Shown: piece after piece, positions 34,686-44,070 of the stretch
Layout: each line of letters begins with the position of its first letter
Position numbering within the stretch: the first letter of the stretch is position 1
Origin: Flavobacterium phragmitis
GTDB taxonomy: Bacteria; Bacteroidota; Bacteroidia; Flavobacteriales; Flavobacteriaceae
Direction: 5' to 3'
DNA: 64,000 nt
Assembly: GCF_900112575.1 (NCBI RefSeq)
Contig: NZ_FOMH01000008.1
Span: 124,001 to 188,000 of the forward strand
Program-made: the position numbers and the translations under genes
Notes under the pieces: generated by a model
What the model saw: the letters and a program-made list of their open reading frames with translations, nothing else
Database searches by the model: none
Told to the model about the DNA's origin: nothing

Positions 34686-36413
34686 CTAATCCACAATACT
34701 AGATGAAGACATAATCTGTAAATCAGCAAATTTCCACGAATTATCAAAAGAGGTTTTAATTTTCAAAGCCTCTTTTTCTTTTTTCTGTAGTGTTAAAGCA
34801 TTATAAAGCCCGATTAAGGCAAAGCCGTTTTTGGGTAAAGTTTTTAAATCTTGTCTGTATATTTTTTCAGCTTCGGCATATTTTCCAGCTTTTAATAAAA
34901 CAGCTCCTAGATAATGTCTAACAGAGAAAAACCAATCAGGTGGCTCGTTGTAGTTTAAATGATCTTCAATCGCTACAGCTTTATATAAAAATGAAATAGA
35001 TTGGTCTAAATTATTCTTTTTCGCTTCAATTGCTCCAGAAAGTACATTAGACGCAATCTCAACAAGGTCGTAAGTTGTATTGATATTCCAAATAGTAATC
35101 TCTTTTAAAGTTTTGTCTTTCGCTAAAGTGTGGAGCTCATTGAGTTGTTTTTCGGCATTAACAACATCATTTTTTCCCAGAAAAGCCATTCCTTTTGCAT
35201 AATGCCAAATTGCTTTTGGATAAACAATGTCGTTTTTAGGTTCTGGAAGTCCCATAATCTTGTCCCACATGGAGAATTTTACTCCTATATAATATGGAAT
35301 ACTGTAATAATGCTGTAAAGTACCCCAGCCATCCTCACGCATGATTTTTGGCGAAATATGTTCCTGCAGCTTCAATGCCGATTCCCAAGCCAATTTTGAA
35401 TTTCCTTCTAAAGCCGCAGTCGCTGTTAAAAAATGATAATTATGTGGATAATAGGCGAGAGGATAAGCGCCCTGCGCATGGCAGGCGGTTGTATAAAGAC
35501 TGTCAATTCTAACGGCTTCAATATTAGAAAGCGTTCCCTCATGATAATCTCCTGTACGAATGTAAATATGAGAAGGCATATGTATCAAATGCCCAGATCC
35601 GGGAACCAATGTCTCCAATAATTTGGCACTTTGCATCGCTTTTTCAGGATGGGCAGAAGCTTCCAAAGCATGCACTAAAAAATGATGTGCTCCGGGATGT
35701 TTGGGATTCTTTTGGATTAGTTCGTTTAAAACGCGTAGGATTTCTGGAGTCCATTTTTTAGGGATTTCCGTATCTTTTTCATACAAATCCCAAGGATGTA
35801 GATTCATTAAAGATTCGGCATAGAGCGCTCCGATATCAGGATAAGAAGGAAATTTTGCATAAACTTTTTTCATGGCTTCCGCGTAAGCGATATCCAAAGG
35901 TTTTCTGTCCACTGGAGGTTTTGTAGCATATCGAGTAGCCAGTGCATTTATTAAGGCTATCTCTTGAGGCATACATTTTGCAGAAAGTTTTTTGGCTTTC
36001 TGCACAGCATCATAAGCTCTTTGAAAATTATCTTCTTCCATTCCGCCGTTATAATTTGGGCCTAAAACATACGCAAAACCCCAATAGGCCATAGCACAAT
36101 TCGGATCGATTCGTGTGGCTTCATAAAAAGACCTTGCGGCCTCGGCATGATTAAATCCATACGCCAGCATTAATCCCTGATTGAAGTATTGCTGAGCTTC
36201 CGGATTATTGGTGGAAATTTTAAAAGTCACACCCTCTAAACCTTTAAATTTGGGTGCTTTTTTGTTCTGTGTATACCAATCTTTATCATTGGTTTGGGGC
36301 ACAAAACAGCTTTTTACGGCATTTACTTTATCAACTGATTTGGGTTCAGTGTTTTTATCTTTACAACAAGTCAAAAGAAGAAAAACAGCCATTAGGGAGT
36401 AATTATATTTCAT
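34686..36413 (-). CDS. TPR-repeat lipoprotein
   Basis: 575 residues. The signal peptide ends LLLTC (lipidated Cys16). TPR-like helical pairs follow, including YFNQGLMLAYGFNHAEAARSF (about 80-100), a stretch with ALEASAHPEKAMQSAKLL, and a last repeat GAVLLKAGKYAEAEKIYRQDL. A central region rich in His and aromatic residues (GSGHLIHMPSHIYIRTGDYH) is conserved in a widespread bacterial family of TPR proteins of unknown function. Probably a periplasmic or surface scaffold. It is monocistronic. Confidence 0.85.
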   Translation of the reverse strand: MKYNYSLMAVFLLLTCCKDKNTEPKSVDKVNAVKSCFVPQTNDKDWYTQNKKAPKFKGLEGVTFKISTNNPEAQQYFNQGLMLAYGFNHAEAARSFYEATRIDPNCAMAYWGFAYVLGPNYNGGMEEDNFQRAYDAVQKAKKLSAKCMPQEIALINALATRYATKPPVDRKPLDIAYAEAMKKVYAKFPSYPDIGALYAESLMNLHPWDLYEKDTEIPKKWTPEILRVLNELIQKNPKHPGAHHFLVHALEASAHPEKAMQSAKLLETLVPGSGHLIHMPSHIYIRTGDYHEGTLSNIEAVRIDSLYTTACHAQGAYPLAYYPHNYHFLTATAALEGNSKLAWESALKLQEHISPKIMREDGWGTLQHYYSIPYYIGVKFSMWDKIMGLPEPKNDIVYPKAIWHYAKGMAFLGKNDVVNAEKQLNELHTLAKDKTLKEITIWNINTTYDLVEIASNVLSGAIEAKKNNLDQSISFLYKAVAIEDHLNYNEPPDWFFSVRHYLGAVLLKAGKYAEAEKIYRQDLKTLPKNGFALIGLYNALTLQKKEKEALKIKTSFDNSWKFADLQIMSSSSIVD

Positions 36414-36587
36414 TGCAAAAAGGATTTGAAATTATATAATCAGTATAAAAGCCTTGAAGAACAAAATGGAGGTGTATAGCCTAAGATTTTGGATAGGAGT
36501 ATATTAAAAACAAAATTAAGTAAAAAAAGAATATATTTTGTAAATAATTACTTTTCAGTATTATACGTTTTTTGTGAGATTTTAAGT

Positions 36588-36672
36588 TTCACGCAGATTT
36601 TGCAGATTTAAGCAGATTATATTAGAGAAAATCTGCTGAATCTGCCTAAATCTTTTTTAAATCTGCGTGAAA
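36588..36672. repeat. CACGCAGATT-family inverted repeat
   Basis: Clean copy with TTTCACGCAGATTTTGCAG on the left and AAATCTGCGTGAAA on the right. With the terminator after it, it fills the gap 36414-36742 between the TPR lipoprotein start and the pgl end. Confidence 0.8.
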
Positions 36673-36679
36673 AAAAGAA

Positions 36680-36717
36680 TAAAAAAAACAAGGTCTATAC
36701 GGAAAAGTATAGACCTT
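36680..36717 (-). terminator. Rho-independent terminator of the pentose phosphate operon
   Basis: On the minus strand an 11-bp stem (AAGGTCTATAC with GTATAGACCTT) is followed by GTTTTTTTTT. It lies 26 bases after the pgl stop. Confidence 0.9.
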
Positions 36718-36742
36718 ATAAATATATTATAAAAACAAATTC

Positions 36743-37459
36743 TTAGTTTGTCCCAGCAGCCACTTTGTCTACCAAAAACAATAATTCACCCGAAACGGGT
36801 TTAATCAATTGCATTGGATACAAAGTCGGATTGTATTCGCCAGTTGTAACCTCTTTTAAAGCGTGGATTTTCTTTTCACCAAAAGCCACCACAACAATTT
36901 TTTCAGCTTTGTTGATTAACGGAGCAGTAAGCGTGATGCGATACATTTTTTGCGGAGCTAAATAATAAGCATCAACCCATTTGGTCTGTTCTTGCAAAAC
37001 TGCTTCGCCTGGGAAAAGAGAAGCCGTGTGTCCGTCGTCTCCCATTCCTAAAAGGATCAAGTCAAATTTTCCTTCTTCGCCTAAAACAGTTCTGATAGAC
37101 TTTTCATATTCAACAGCATAATCCTCAGGAGTTACGCCATCTTTGTACATTTCAAAAATGTTTTCTTGCGGAATAGGCACGTGACTCAATAAAGTGGAAT
37201 AAGACATTTTAGCATTACTCAAATCATCATTTAGCGGTACCCATCTTTCGTCCCCCCAAAAGATAAAAACCTTGCTCCAGTCAATTTTATTTTTGTAAGC
37301 ATCAGAAGCTAATAATTTATAGATTCCTGCTGGAGAAGAACCTCCTGTAAGAACAGCCGTGAAATTGCCTTTTGTAGCAATTGCTTTCTGAGCCGATTCT
37401 ACAAAAAGGTCTGCAGCTGTAGTATTAATTTCTTCTGTGTTATTATAAATCTGTATCAT
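36743..37459 (-). CDS. pgl: 6-phosphogluconolactonase
   Basis: 238 residues of the DevB/SOL type. LTGGSSPAGIYKLLA near the start binds the sugar phosphate, and FIFWGDERWVP and LLGMGDDGHTASLFPG are the two diagnostic motifs. It hydrolyses 6-phosphogluconolactone to 6-phosphogluconate, the second step of the oxidative pentose phosphate pathway. It is the last gene of the gnd-zwf-pgl operon and abuts zwf with no gap. Confidence 0.95.
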   Translation of the reverse strand: MIQIYNNTEEINTTAADLFVESAQKAIATKGNFTAVLTGGSSPAGIYKLLASDAYKNKIDWSKVFIFWGDERWVPLNDDLSNAKMSYSTLLSHVPIPQENIFEMYKDGVTPEDYAVEYEKSIRTVLGEEGKFDLILLGMGDDGHTASLFPGEAVLQEQTKWVDAYYLAPQKMYRITLTAPLINKAEKIVVVAFGEKKIHALKEVTTGEYNPTLYPMQLIKPVSGELLFLVDKVAAGTN

Positions 37460-38971
37460 TTAAACTTCTTCTTTTGTTTGTGTATTCGGAATCCATTTGT
37501 GGCCTTGACGCGCCAACAATTCGTCAGCTTCTTCTGGTCCCCAGCTTCCTGCTTTGTAATTAGGGAAATTTTTTGGAGCAGTTGTTTTCCAAACTTGCTG
37601 AATCGTATCAATTGCGTCCCAAGCTTCTTCCACCTGATCCCAACGCATAAATAGAGTAGGATCTCCTAATAATGCATCTGCAATCAACGTTTCGTATGCT
37701 TCTGGTGACATGGTTGAACAAGCAAAATAATCAAAGACCATTTCAGCAGGTCTTAAAGACATTGATAAACCTGGTTTTTTGGTCATAAATTGCAGTTTAA
37801 TGTCCATTGAAGGCTGAATATTGATAATCAATCGGTTTGGGGTCATGCCTTCTTTTCCATAAGAAAATGAAGAATGCGGAACTGGTTTAAACTGTATAAT
37901 AATTGAAGATTGTTTTTCTTCCATTCTTTTTCCAGAACGCAAGTAGAACGGAATTCCCTGCCATCTCCAGTTGTCCAGATAGATTTTCATCGCTACATAA
38001 GTTTCTGTATTAGAATCTGGTGCAATGCCTTTATCCTGACGATAACCTGGAACTGGAACTCCTTTTATTTCTCCAGCGTCATACTGACCTCTTACAATAT
38101 AATGATCAACTTCTTCTGGTTTAATACGACGAATCGATTTTAAAACATCTGCTTTACGATTACGAATATCATCAGCATTTAAAGAAGCAGGCGCTTCCAT
38201 TGCCGTCATACATAAAATCTGAAACAAATGGTTCTGAATCATATCTTTTAAAGCACCAACACCTTCGTAGAAGCCGCCACGTTCTTCAACGCCGACTTCT
38301 TCTGCTACAGTAATCTGGACAAAATCAATAAAATTACGGCTCCATAAAGGCTCAAACATGGAGTTTCCAAAACGGAAAGCCAAAATATTCTGAACCGTTT
38401 CTTTTCCTAAATAGTGATCGATTCTGTAAGTCTGCTCTTCTTTGAAAGTCTGCGAAAGCATTTCATTCAATTCAATTGCAGAAGCTTTATCGTAACCAAA
38501 AGGTTTTTCAATAATAATGCGATCTTGTTTTGGATTTGCCGCTAGACCAATTTTCTTGATATTGCTCGAAATTGTCGAAATAAAAGAAGGCGTAATCGAA
38601 AGATAGAAAAGACGATTAGCACGTTCGCCAAAAGCCAGATCAAAATTGTTGATTTTCTCGTTTAATCCGATGTATGATTCTTCCTTGTCAATGTCAAGAC
38701 TGTGGTAGGTAATGTGTGAAAGAAATTTTTCGGTTTCTGGATCATCAATTCCTTTTTTTCTTGAAAAAAGACTTAGATTTTCTGCTACGTAAGCGCGAAA
38801 ATCTTCATTGGTTTTTTCTGCTCTTCCAAGAGCAATAATCTGAAACTTTTCAGACATACGTCCGTCAAGATACAGATTTTGAAAAGCAGGAAAGAGCTTT
38901 CTCTTTGCCAAGTCTCCGGTTCCTCCAAAAATAACAATGATTGTTGGATTCTTTAGTTTATTTTTAGTCAT
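37460..38971 (-). CDS. zwf: Glucose-6-phosphate 1-dehydrogenase
   Basis: 503 residues. The nucleotide-binding loop is FGGTGDLAKRKLFP near the N-terminus, and the active-site peptide is RIDHYLGKE. EKPFGYDKASA and the second-domain motif LRSGKRMEEK are also present. It oxidises glucose-6-phosphate to 6-phosphogluconolactone and makes NADPH, feeding biosynthesis and the peroxide-defence enzymes that depend on NADPH. It is the middle gene of the operon, 29 bases after gnd. Confidence 0.97.
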   Translation of the reverse strand: MTKNKLKNPTIIVIFGGTGDLAKRKLFPAFQNLYLDGRMSEKFQIIALGRAEKTNEDFRAYVAENLSLFSRKKGIDDPETEKFLSHITYHSLDIDKEESYIGLNEKINNFDLAFGERANRLFYLSITPSFISTISSNIKKIGLAANPKQDRIIIEKPFGYDKASAIELNEMLSQTFKEEQTYRIDHYLGKETVQNILAFRFGNSMFEPLWSRNFIDFVQITVAEEVGVEERGGFYEGVGALKDMIQNHLFQILCMTAMEAPASLNADDIRNRKADVLKSIRRIKPEEVDHYIVRGQYDAGEIKGVPVPGYRQDKGIAPDSNTETYVAMKIYLDNWRWQGIPFYLRSGKRMEEKQSSIIIQFKPVPHSSFSYGKEGMTPNRLIINIQPSMDIKLQFMTKKPGLSMSLRPAEMVFDYFACSTMSPEAYETLIADALLGDPTLFMRWDQVEEAWDAIDTIQQVWKTTAPKNFPNYKAGSWGPEEADELLARQGHKWIPNTQTKEEV

Positions 38972-39000
38972 TGTGCGGTTTAGTTGTGTTGCTTATGTTG

Positions 39001-40410
39001 TTATTCAGCCCATTGTGTATGGAAAACGCCTTCTTTGTCGATACGTTCGTAAGTATGCGCACCAAAGAAATCACGTTGAGCCTGAATTAAGTTTGTTGGT
39101 AAATTAGCAGATCGGTAAGCATCAAAATAAGAAAGTGAATTCATTAATCCTGAAACCGGTAATCCTTTTTGAACTGCAAACTGAATAACAGCACGCATTC
39201 CTGCTTGGTTTTGGGTTAATTTTGAAGCGATTCCGCCATCCAAAAGTAAGTTTGGCAAATCTGATTTTGCTACGTATGCTTTTCTGAAATCTTCTAAGAT
39301 TGTTGCACGAATGATACAGCCACCTCGCCATATTTTAGCAACAGTTTCTAGATTTAATCCGTAGTTGTATTCTTTAGAAGCTGTGTGAAGCTGTGCCAAT
39401 CCTTGTGCATAAGTAACCACAATAGAAAAGTATAAAGCTGATTTTAAAGCTATAATTGCTTCGCTTGTATTCACATCACTTGGATTAGAGTTCCAAACTA
39501 GTTTTTCAGCTGCTTCAATTCTTTCTGGTTTGGTTTTAGACATATCGCGCATGTTAACCGCCGCGTCGATAGTTGGAACTGGAACTTGTAAATCCATTGC
39601 GTTTTGAGAAGTCCATTTTCCTGTTCCTTTTGATCTTGCCCAATCCGAAATTTTATTAATTAGAAGGCTTCCGTCTTCGTCTTGTTGTTTCAGGATTTTT
39701 CCGGTGATTTCTATTAAATAAGATCTTAAATCATCCGTTTGGTTCCATTCTTCAAAAGTTTTTTGAATCGTTGCGTCATCTAGATTATAACCTCTTTTCA
39801 TTAAGTCATAAATCTCAGAAATTAACTGCATGATTCCGTATTCGATTCCGTTGTGAACCATTTTTACATAGTTACCGGCAGAACCATTTCCAAGATATTC
39901 TACGCAAGGCTCGCCTTCAACTTTTGCAGCGATTGCTTCAAAAATTGGACGCAATCTTTCATATGCTTTTTGATCACCTCCCGGCATCATGGCAGGACCA
40001 AAACGAGCTCCTTTTTCACCGCCTGAAATTCCCATTCCAAAGAAATGGATTCCTTTTTCAGACAATTCCAAGAATCTTCTGTCTGTATCTGTAAAATAAG
40101 TGTTTCCACCGTCGATTATAATGTCTCCTTTGTCTAAGTGAGGCAATAAACTAGCAATAGCACTGTCAACTGGTTTACCTGCAGGAACCAATAACATAAT
40201 TGCTCTTGGTTGTTGAATAAGCTCCACAAAATGTTTTACATCTGTAGTGGCTTCAATAGTGTGGTTGGCATCGGCTTCTTGTTGAAGAGAGTTGACTTTT
40301 TCTGTGTCTAAGTCTAAACCTGCAGCCGCAAAGTCATGGCTGGCGATATTTAAAAGTAAGTTACGGCCCATTACGCCGAGTCCTACAATTCCAAAATCAA
40401 ATTTGCTCAT
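39001..40410 (-). CDS. gnd: 6-phosphogluconate dehydrogenase, decarboxylating
   Basis: 469 residues; start set at the ATG at 40410 (MSKFDFGIVGLGVMGRN), because the frame extended to 40419 begins with TTG. The Rossmann loop GLGVMGRN, the substrate motif IDGGNTYFTDTDRR and GMGISGGEKGARFGP are all intact. It oxidises and decarboxylates 6-phosphogluconate to ribulose-5-phosphate with NADPH formation. The length and motifs fit the long, NADP-type GndA form. It is the first gene of gnd-zwf-pgl. Confidence 0.97.
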   Translation of the reverse strand: MSKFDFGIVGLGVMGRNLLLNIASHDFAAAGLDLDTEKVNSLQQEADANHTIEATTDVKHFVELIQQPRAIMLLVPAGKPVDSAIASLLPHLDKGDIIIDGGNTYFTDTDRRFLELSEKGIHFFGMGISGGEKGARFGPAMMPGGDQKAYERLRPIFEAIAAKVEGEPCVEYLGNGSAGNYVKMVHNGIEYGIMQLISEIYDLMKRGYNLDDATIQKTFEEWNQTDDLRSYLIEITGKILKQQDEDGSLLINKISDWARSKGTGKWTSQNAMDLQVPVPTIDAAVNMRDMSKTKPERIEAAEKLVWNSNPSDVNTSEAIIALKSALYFSIVVTYAQGLAQLHTASKEYNYGLNLETVAKIWRGGCIIRATILEDFRKAYVAKSDLPNLLLDGGIASKLTQNQAGMRAVIQFAVQKGLPVSGLMNSLSYFDAYRSANLPTNLIQAQRDFFGAHTYERIDKEGVFHTQWAE

Positions 40411-40697
40411 AGTTTTCAATTAACTAAATTATTAGAAGAAATGTTTTAGCAGCAAAAAAGTAAGAGAAAGTATGGTAATTCTTTTTCATTCAATGTTTTG
40501 CAGCAAAACAAAGTTTATTTTAATCTTACATTTCAAAATGTAGAGTGCTAAGTTAGAGAAAAATGCTGAAAAATGAGGGGTAAAATCGTTCACTTTTGGT
40601 CTTTATTGTGATACTTTTATAGGTGTTAAAAACACACTTATAAGGCTGTTTTTTGAACTATATCGTTGTAATTAAAAAATGGTATACTAATTTTTTA

Positions 40698-41108
40698 AAC
40701 ACATAGAGACATAGTTTTTTGGAACGCTTAAAAAGGCATTTCATTTTTCAATAAATAACATAGCTATATGTGTTTATCCCAATTGCCTTAAACTTTGACA
40801 AAGTTTTATAACGCCATATATTTTTCTCGCAGATTCAGCTGATAAAGCAGATTTTTGATCTGTAGAATCTGCAAAATCTGTGGGAGATTAATTTTAAAAG
40901 TAGGATATGAATTTTTCTAAAGAATTAGAAGCTTGCTTAAAAAAAAATTTGAAGGCATTTTATTTGTTTAAATAAAGATAGGTTTATTATGTTAAACTTT
41001 GTCAAAGTTGGCCTCGTAAACACAAAGCTATGTGTTAGGAACTAGTTTCTTTCTGCATTCTGTTTTTATATAAACAGAAGATAAATTCTATGCTTCTATG
41101 TGTTTGAA
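40698..41108. repeat. Composite of CACATAG-, CTTTGTCAAAG- and CAGATT-family elements
   Basis: A CACATAG-family element (AAACACATAGAGACATAG on the left, TCTATGCTTCTATGTGTTT on the right) appears split by a CTTTGACAAAG segment (about 40790), a CAGATT inverted repeat (40821-40888) and a second TTTGTCAAAG segment (about 40995). This nesting suggests elements inserted into one another. It fills most of the gap 40411-41115. The part before it is AT-rich without a gene. Confidence 0.65.
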
Positions 41109-41115
41109 ATAATTT

Positions 41116-42192
41116 TTAAGGATAAATCATCAAAAACATAAAGGCAAATAAATTTACTAAAAGCACAACGCCATACACGATATTCGATTTTCCTTTGCTC
41201 AAAGAAAGCATTACAATAAAGACAGATAATGCCAAAAGTACAATCGATTTAATATCAAGTCCCAAAACAATAGGCATTCCCATAGTAATACAAACTATTG
41301 CAACACTCGGAATCGTTAAACCAATACTGGCTAATGCAGACCCCAGAGCTAAATTCAAACTTGTCTGTAACCTGTTTTTTCTTGCGGCAATGATAGCTGC
41401 AATGGCTTCGGGTAATAAAATGATGATGGCGATGATAACCCCAACTAAAGATTTAGGAAGACTGTAACCTATAATAATCTTTTCGATGGTAGGCGAGAGC
41501 GTTTTGGCTAATAGAACTACAATTCCTAAACTAACTAATAGAAAAACAAGACTAGTATAAAATGTTTTTTTATTGATTTCTATCGGATGTGTTTTAGACT
41601 CGTCTTCATTTGTTCCGTTAGTTAAAAAATACTGTCTGTAACCTTTTGTTTGTGCAAATAAAAAAGAGCCATAAATAACCAGACAGGCGATAGAAGCAAA
41701 AATCAATTGTGGAGTAGAATAGTAGGAACCGTGAACACTTTCAGTAAATGTGGGAAAAACTAATGTAAAGACAATAATCGAGATCAATGAAACCAAACCA
41801 ATGTTTACAGAAGAAGTAGAAAAATTTTGTTCATAATGTTTGATGCTTCCAATAAGAAGACACAATCCGATAATACCATTTAAAATAAGCATGGTGGCGG
41901 CATAAACCGTATCTCTGGCTAAAGAAGTGGCTTCTGAACCTTCAGAAAGCATTAAAGAAACAATAATAGAAACCTCGATTACAGTAATCGAAATAGCCAA
42001 AATTATTGTTCCGTAAGGTTCTCCAACACGTTCAGCAATAATTTCTGAATGATGAACGGCTGACATTACGCTCAGAATAAGTAAAATACTGGCAGCGATT
42101 TGAAAAATACTGCTCTTTTCTATCAGTCCGCTAAATAGAAGAACCCACGATAGTATTGGGATAATGATGGTCCACTGTAATAATTGTTTCAT
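41116..42192 (-). CDS. ChaA-like calcium/sodium:proton antiporter
   Basis: 358 residues with about eleven helices in two inverted halves. The halves carry the CaCA alpha-repeat motifs ILAISITVIEVSIIVSLML and IIILLPEAIAAIIAARKNRLQ plus NLALGSALASIGLTIPSVA, where the acidic residues bind cations. The pattern and length match the ChaA branch, which exports Ca2+, Na+ or K+ in exchange for protons at high pH or salt. It is a single gene in the inner membrane. Confidence 0.88.
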   Translation of the reverse strand: MKQLLQWTIIIPILSWVLLFSGLIEKSSIFQIAASILLILSVMSAVHHSEIIAERVGEPYGTIILAISITVIEVSIIVSLMLSEGSEATSLARDTVYAATMLILNGIIGLCLLIGSIKHYEQNFSTSSVNIGLVSLISIIVFTLVFPTFTESVHGSYYSTPQLIFASIACLVIYGSFLFAQTKGYRQYFLTNGTNEDESKTHPIEINKKTFYTSLVFLLVSLGIVVLLAKTLSPTIEKIIIGYSLPKSLVGVIIAIIILLPEAIAAIIAARKNRLQTSLNLALGSALASIGLTIPSVAIVCITMGMPIVLGLDIKSIVLLALSVFIVMLSLSKGKSNIVYGVVLLVNLFAFMFLMIYP

Positions 42193-42367
42193 TTTCTATA
42201 GTTTTAAAATTATGGTACAATGCCGATAGGGCCAACAGGACCAGCATTTGTCTATCTGTAAGATAAGGCTTTTATGGCTTAAAACGATAAGTAAACTACA
42301 TTTTTAAGGACTTTTTAAGTTTTGTGAAGGATGTTTTATGAATCTTTATTAAAAAAAATGCTGTGTT

Positions 42368-42703
42368 TTACGAGTTCCGAATGATTTCCATTCGGTGCGA
42401 TTTTCCCCATTTGATCATTTCTTCGATTACGGGAGCAAACGATTTACAGTAAGGAGTCGATTCATATTTGACCTGAATTTCAGCATCGCGGTCTTCTGTT
42501 CTTTTAATGAGCATGTTCAGTTCCATTTCTTTGAGTTCTCGCGAAAGCATTCTTGTTGTAATTCCTGGAATACTGCGTTCAATTTCTCTAAAGCGATGAT
42601 TTCCGTTGCAGATTGAATTGATGATAGGCAAACGCCATTTTCCGCCCAAAACATGCAGTGTATCCTGAAGTGCCTGTACTTCTTCTTTTTGGTTTCTTTC
42701 CAT
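42368..42703 (-). CDS. HxlR-family transcriptional regulator
   Basis: 111 residues, a single winged helix-turn-helix. LHVLGGKWRLPIINSI opens the domain and RFREIERSIPGITTRMLSRELKEME is the recognition region typical of HxlR/YodB/HypR proteins. There is one cysteine near the start of the domain (ICNG) and another near the C-terminus (TPYCKSF). Relatives sense quinones, diamide or aldehydes through thiols, so redox sensing is possible. It is divergent from a short-chain dehydrogenase with a clear inverted repeat at that gene's promoter. Confidence 0.9.
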   Translation of the reverse strand: MERNQKEEVQALQDTLHVLGGKWRLPIINSICNGNHRFREIERSIPGITTRMLSRELKEMELNMLIKRTEDRDAEIQVKYESTPYCKSFAPVIEEMIKWGKSHRMEIIRNS

Positions 42704-42719
42704 AATTGTTTATTTTTTT

Positions 42720-42856
42720 CCGCCACGAATTCACGATTTTTTTTCCAAAGTTTCCCCACGAATTATATAGATTGAATATCAATCTATATAATTCGTGTAA
42801 TTAATCACATTTTTCGACATAGATTATAAAAATAAATTCGTGAATTCGTGGCTATA
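42720..42856. repeat. Nested inverted repeat with CACGAATT arms
   Basis: A perfect 18-bp stem (42757-42774 with 42780-42797, starting CACGAATTATATAGATTG) lies inside outer arms GCCACGAATTCACGA (from about 42722) and TCGTGAATTCGTGGC (to about 42852). It lies between the divergent hxlR-type and SDR genes, upstream of the SDR promoter. Confidence 0.75.
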
Positions 42857-42890
42857 AATTTACCTATTATAACAGATCGTATTAATTAGT

Positions 42891-42929
42891 TTGGTATACT
42901 CGATTATACTGGTTACAAAGTTATACCAA
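42891..42929. promoter_or_regulatory. Candidate HxlR operator at the SDR promoter
   Basis: TTGGTATA and TATACCAA form exact 8-bp arms around 23 bases, just upstream of a TAAATTTG promoter element. The position suits a repressor that blocks RNA polymerase at the SDR gene; the divergent HxlR protein is the obvious candidate. Confidence 0.5.
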
Positions 42930-42937
42930 TTTGAATT

Positions 42938-42945
42938 TAAATTTG
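42938..42945 (+). promoter_or_regulatory. Bacteroidota-type -7 element of the SDR gene
   Basis: TAAATTTG matches TAnnTTTG, 28 bp before the SDR start and 8 bp after the inverted repeat. Confidence 0.5.
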
Positions 42946-42972
42946 CCAAATAAATTTTAAATAATCAAAAAG

Positions 42973-43716
42973 ATGGAAAATCTAAAAAATAAAACAGCCG
43001 TTATAACAGGCGGAAACAGCGGAATAGGTTACGCAACAGCCAAACAATTAAAAGAGCAAGGCGCAAACGTCATTATTACAGGAAGAAGAAAAGAAGCCAT
43101 AGAAAAAGCAGCTCTAGAACTAGGCGTTACAGCCATCACAGCAGATCAATCTAATATTTCGGATATCGAAAAACTGGCAGCTCAAGTAAAAGCCGATTTC
43201 GGTTCGGTTGATATTTTGTTTGTTAATGCTGGAATTGCAGGTTTAGGAACGATCGAACAAACCACAGAAGAATTGTACGACAATATTATGAATGTGAATC
43301 TAAAAGGCGCTTTCTTCACTTTAAGCAAATTTATCCCGATTTTGAAAGATGGCGCTTCGGTGGTATTTCTTTCTTCGAATACTGCGAGTATGCCGGGTCC
43401 GGGATCTTCGGTTTATTCGGCGAGTAAAACGGCTTTGAATTCGTTTATGAGATCGGCGGCTTTAGAATTAGCGCCAAGAAAGATTCGTGTCAATTCGGTT
43501 AGTCCAGGGCCAACTCAAACCGAAGTCATGAACAAAGTAGGCCTAGACGAAACCACAGTAAAAGGTATTATGGATGTCGTAGTAGAAAAAGTCCCGCTAA
43601 AACAAATGGGAAAAGCAGAAGATGTCGCAAAAATGGTTTCGCATTTAAGTAGTGAAGCTGCAGTTTTTATGACTGGGGCTGATGTTATTATGGATGGCGG
43701 AATGGTTTTAGCTTAA
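42973..43716 (+). CDS. Short-chain dehydrogenase/reductase
   Basis: 247 residues, classical SDR. The cofactor loop TGGNSGIG is at 13-20, NAG is at about 86-88 (LFVNAGIAG), the catalytic Ser sits in VFLSSNTAS, and Tyr-Lys are in YSASKTALNSF. The arginine in ITGRRKEA after strand 2 suggests NADP preference. It would reduce a carbonyl or oxidise an alcohol. Placement under a divergent HxlR regulator suggests induction by a reactive electrophile or quinone. Followed by a strong terminator, so monocistronic. Confidence 0.9.
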   Translation: MENLKNKTAVITGGNSGIGYATAKQLKEQGANVIITGRRKEAIEKAALELGVTAITADQSNISDIEKLAAQVKADFGSVDILFVNAGIAGLGTIEQTTEELYDNIMNVNLKGAFFTLSKFIPILKDGASVVFLSSNTASMPGPGSSVYSASKTALNSFMRSAALELAPRKIRVNSVSPGPTQTEVMNKVGLDETTVKGIMDVVVEKVPLKQMGKAEDVAKMVSHLSSEAAVFMTGADVIMDGGMVLA

Positions 43717-43746
43717 ATCAAAATCAGCTCTTAATTAAGTAAAAAG

Positions 43747-43777
43747 AAAAAGCGATCGGTTAGGTGATCGCTTTTTT
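43747..43777 (+). terminator. Rho-independent terminator of the SDR gene
   Basis: AAAAAGCGATC and GATCGCTTTTT form an 11-bp stem ending in a T run, 31 bases after the SDR stop. Confidence 0.92.
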
Positions 43778-43983
43778 GTTTCAAATTAGTTTACTTTGAA
43801 AAAAACTTCATTCAGGAATGATAAACTCAATATGCTCCAAAAACTACTCCATTTGAATTTACAGCATTCCTTTATTCCATTTTGTTAATGTACGATAAAT
43901 AAGATATTACGGATTCAATTTTCTATGAAAAAGATGATAATTATTTTGATTCTAAATAATTTATGCTTTTGAGAGGCCTTTTT

Positions 43984-44010
43984 CAAAGTTTCAAACTTTG
44001 AAAAAGTTTT
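43984..44010. repeat. TTTTTCAAAGTTT palindrome
   Basis: TTTTTCAAAGTTT and AAACTTTGAAAAA form a perfect inverted repeat, related to the CTTTGTCAAAG family. After the terminator at 43747 the gap to the OxyR gene (43717-44070) is AT-rich and shows nothing else. Confidence 0.65.
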
Positions 44011-44070
44011 CACTATAAAAACTCAACAACTTAGTACCTTAGCATCTCAGTACCTTAGAAACTAGAAAAC

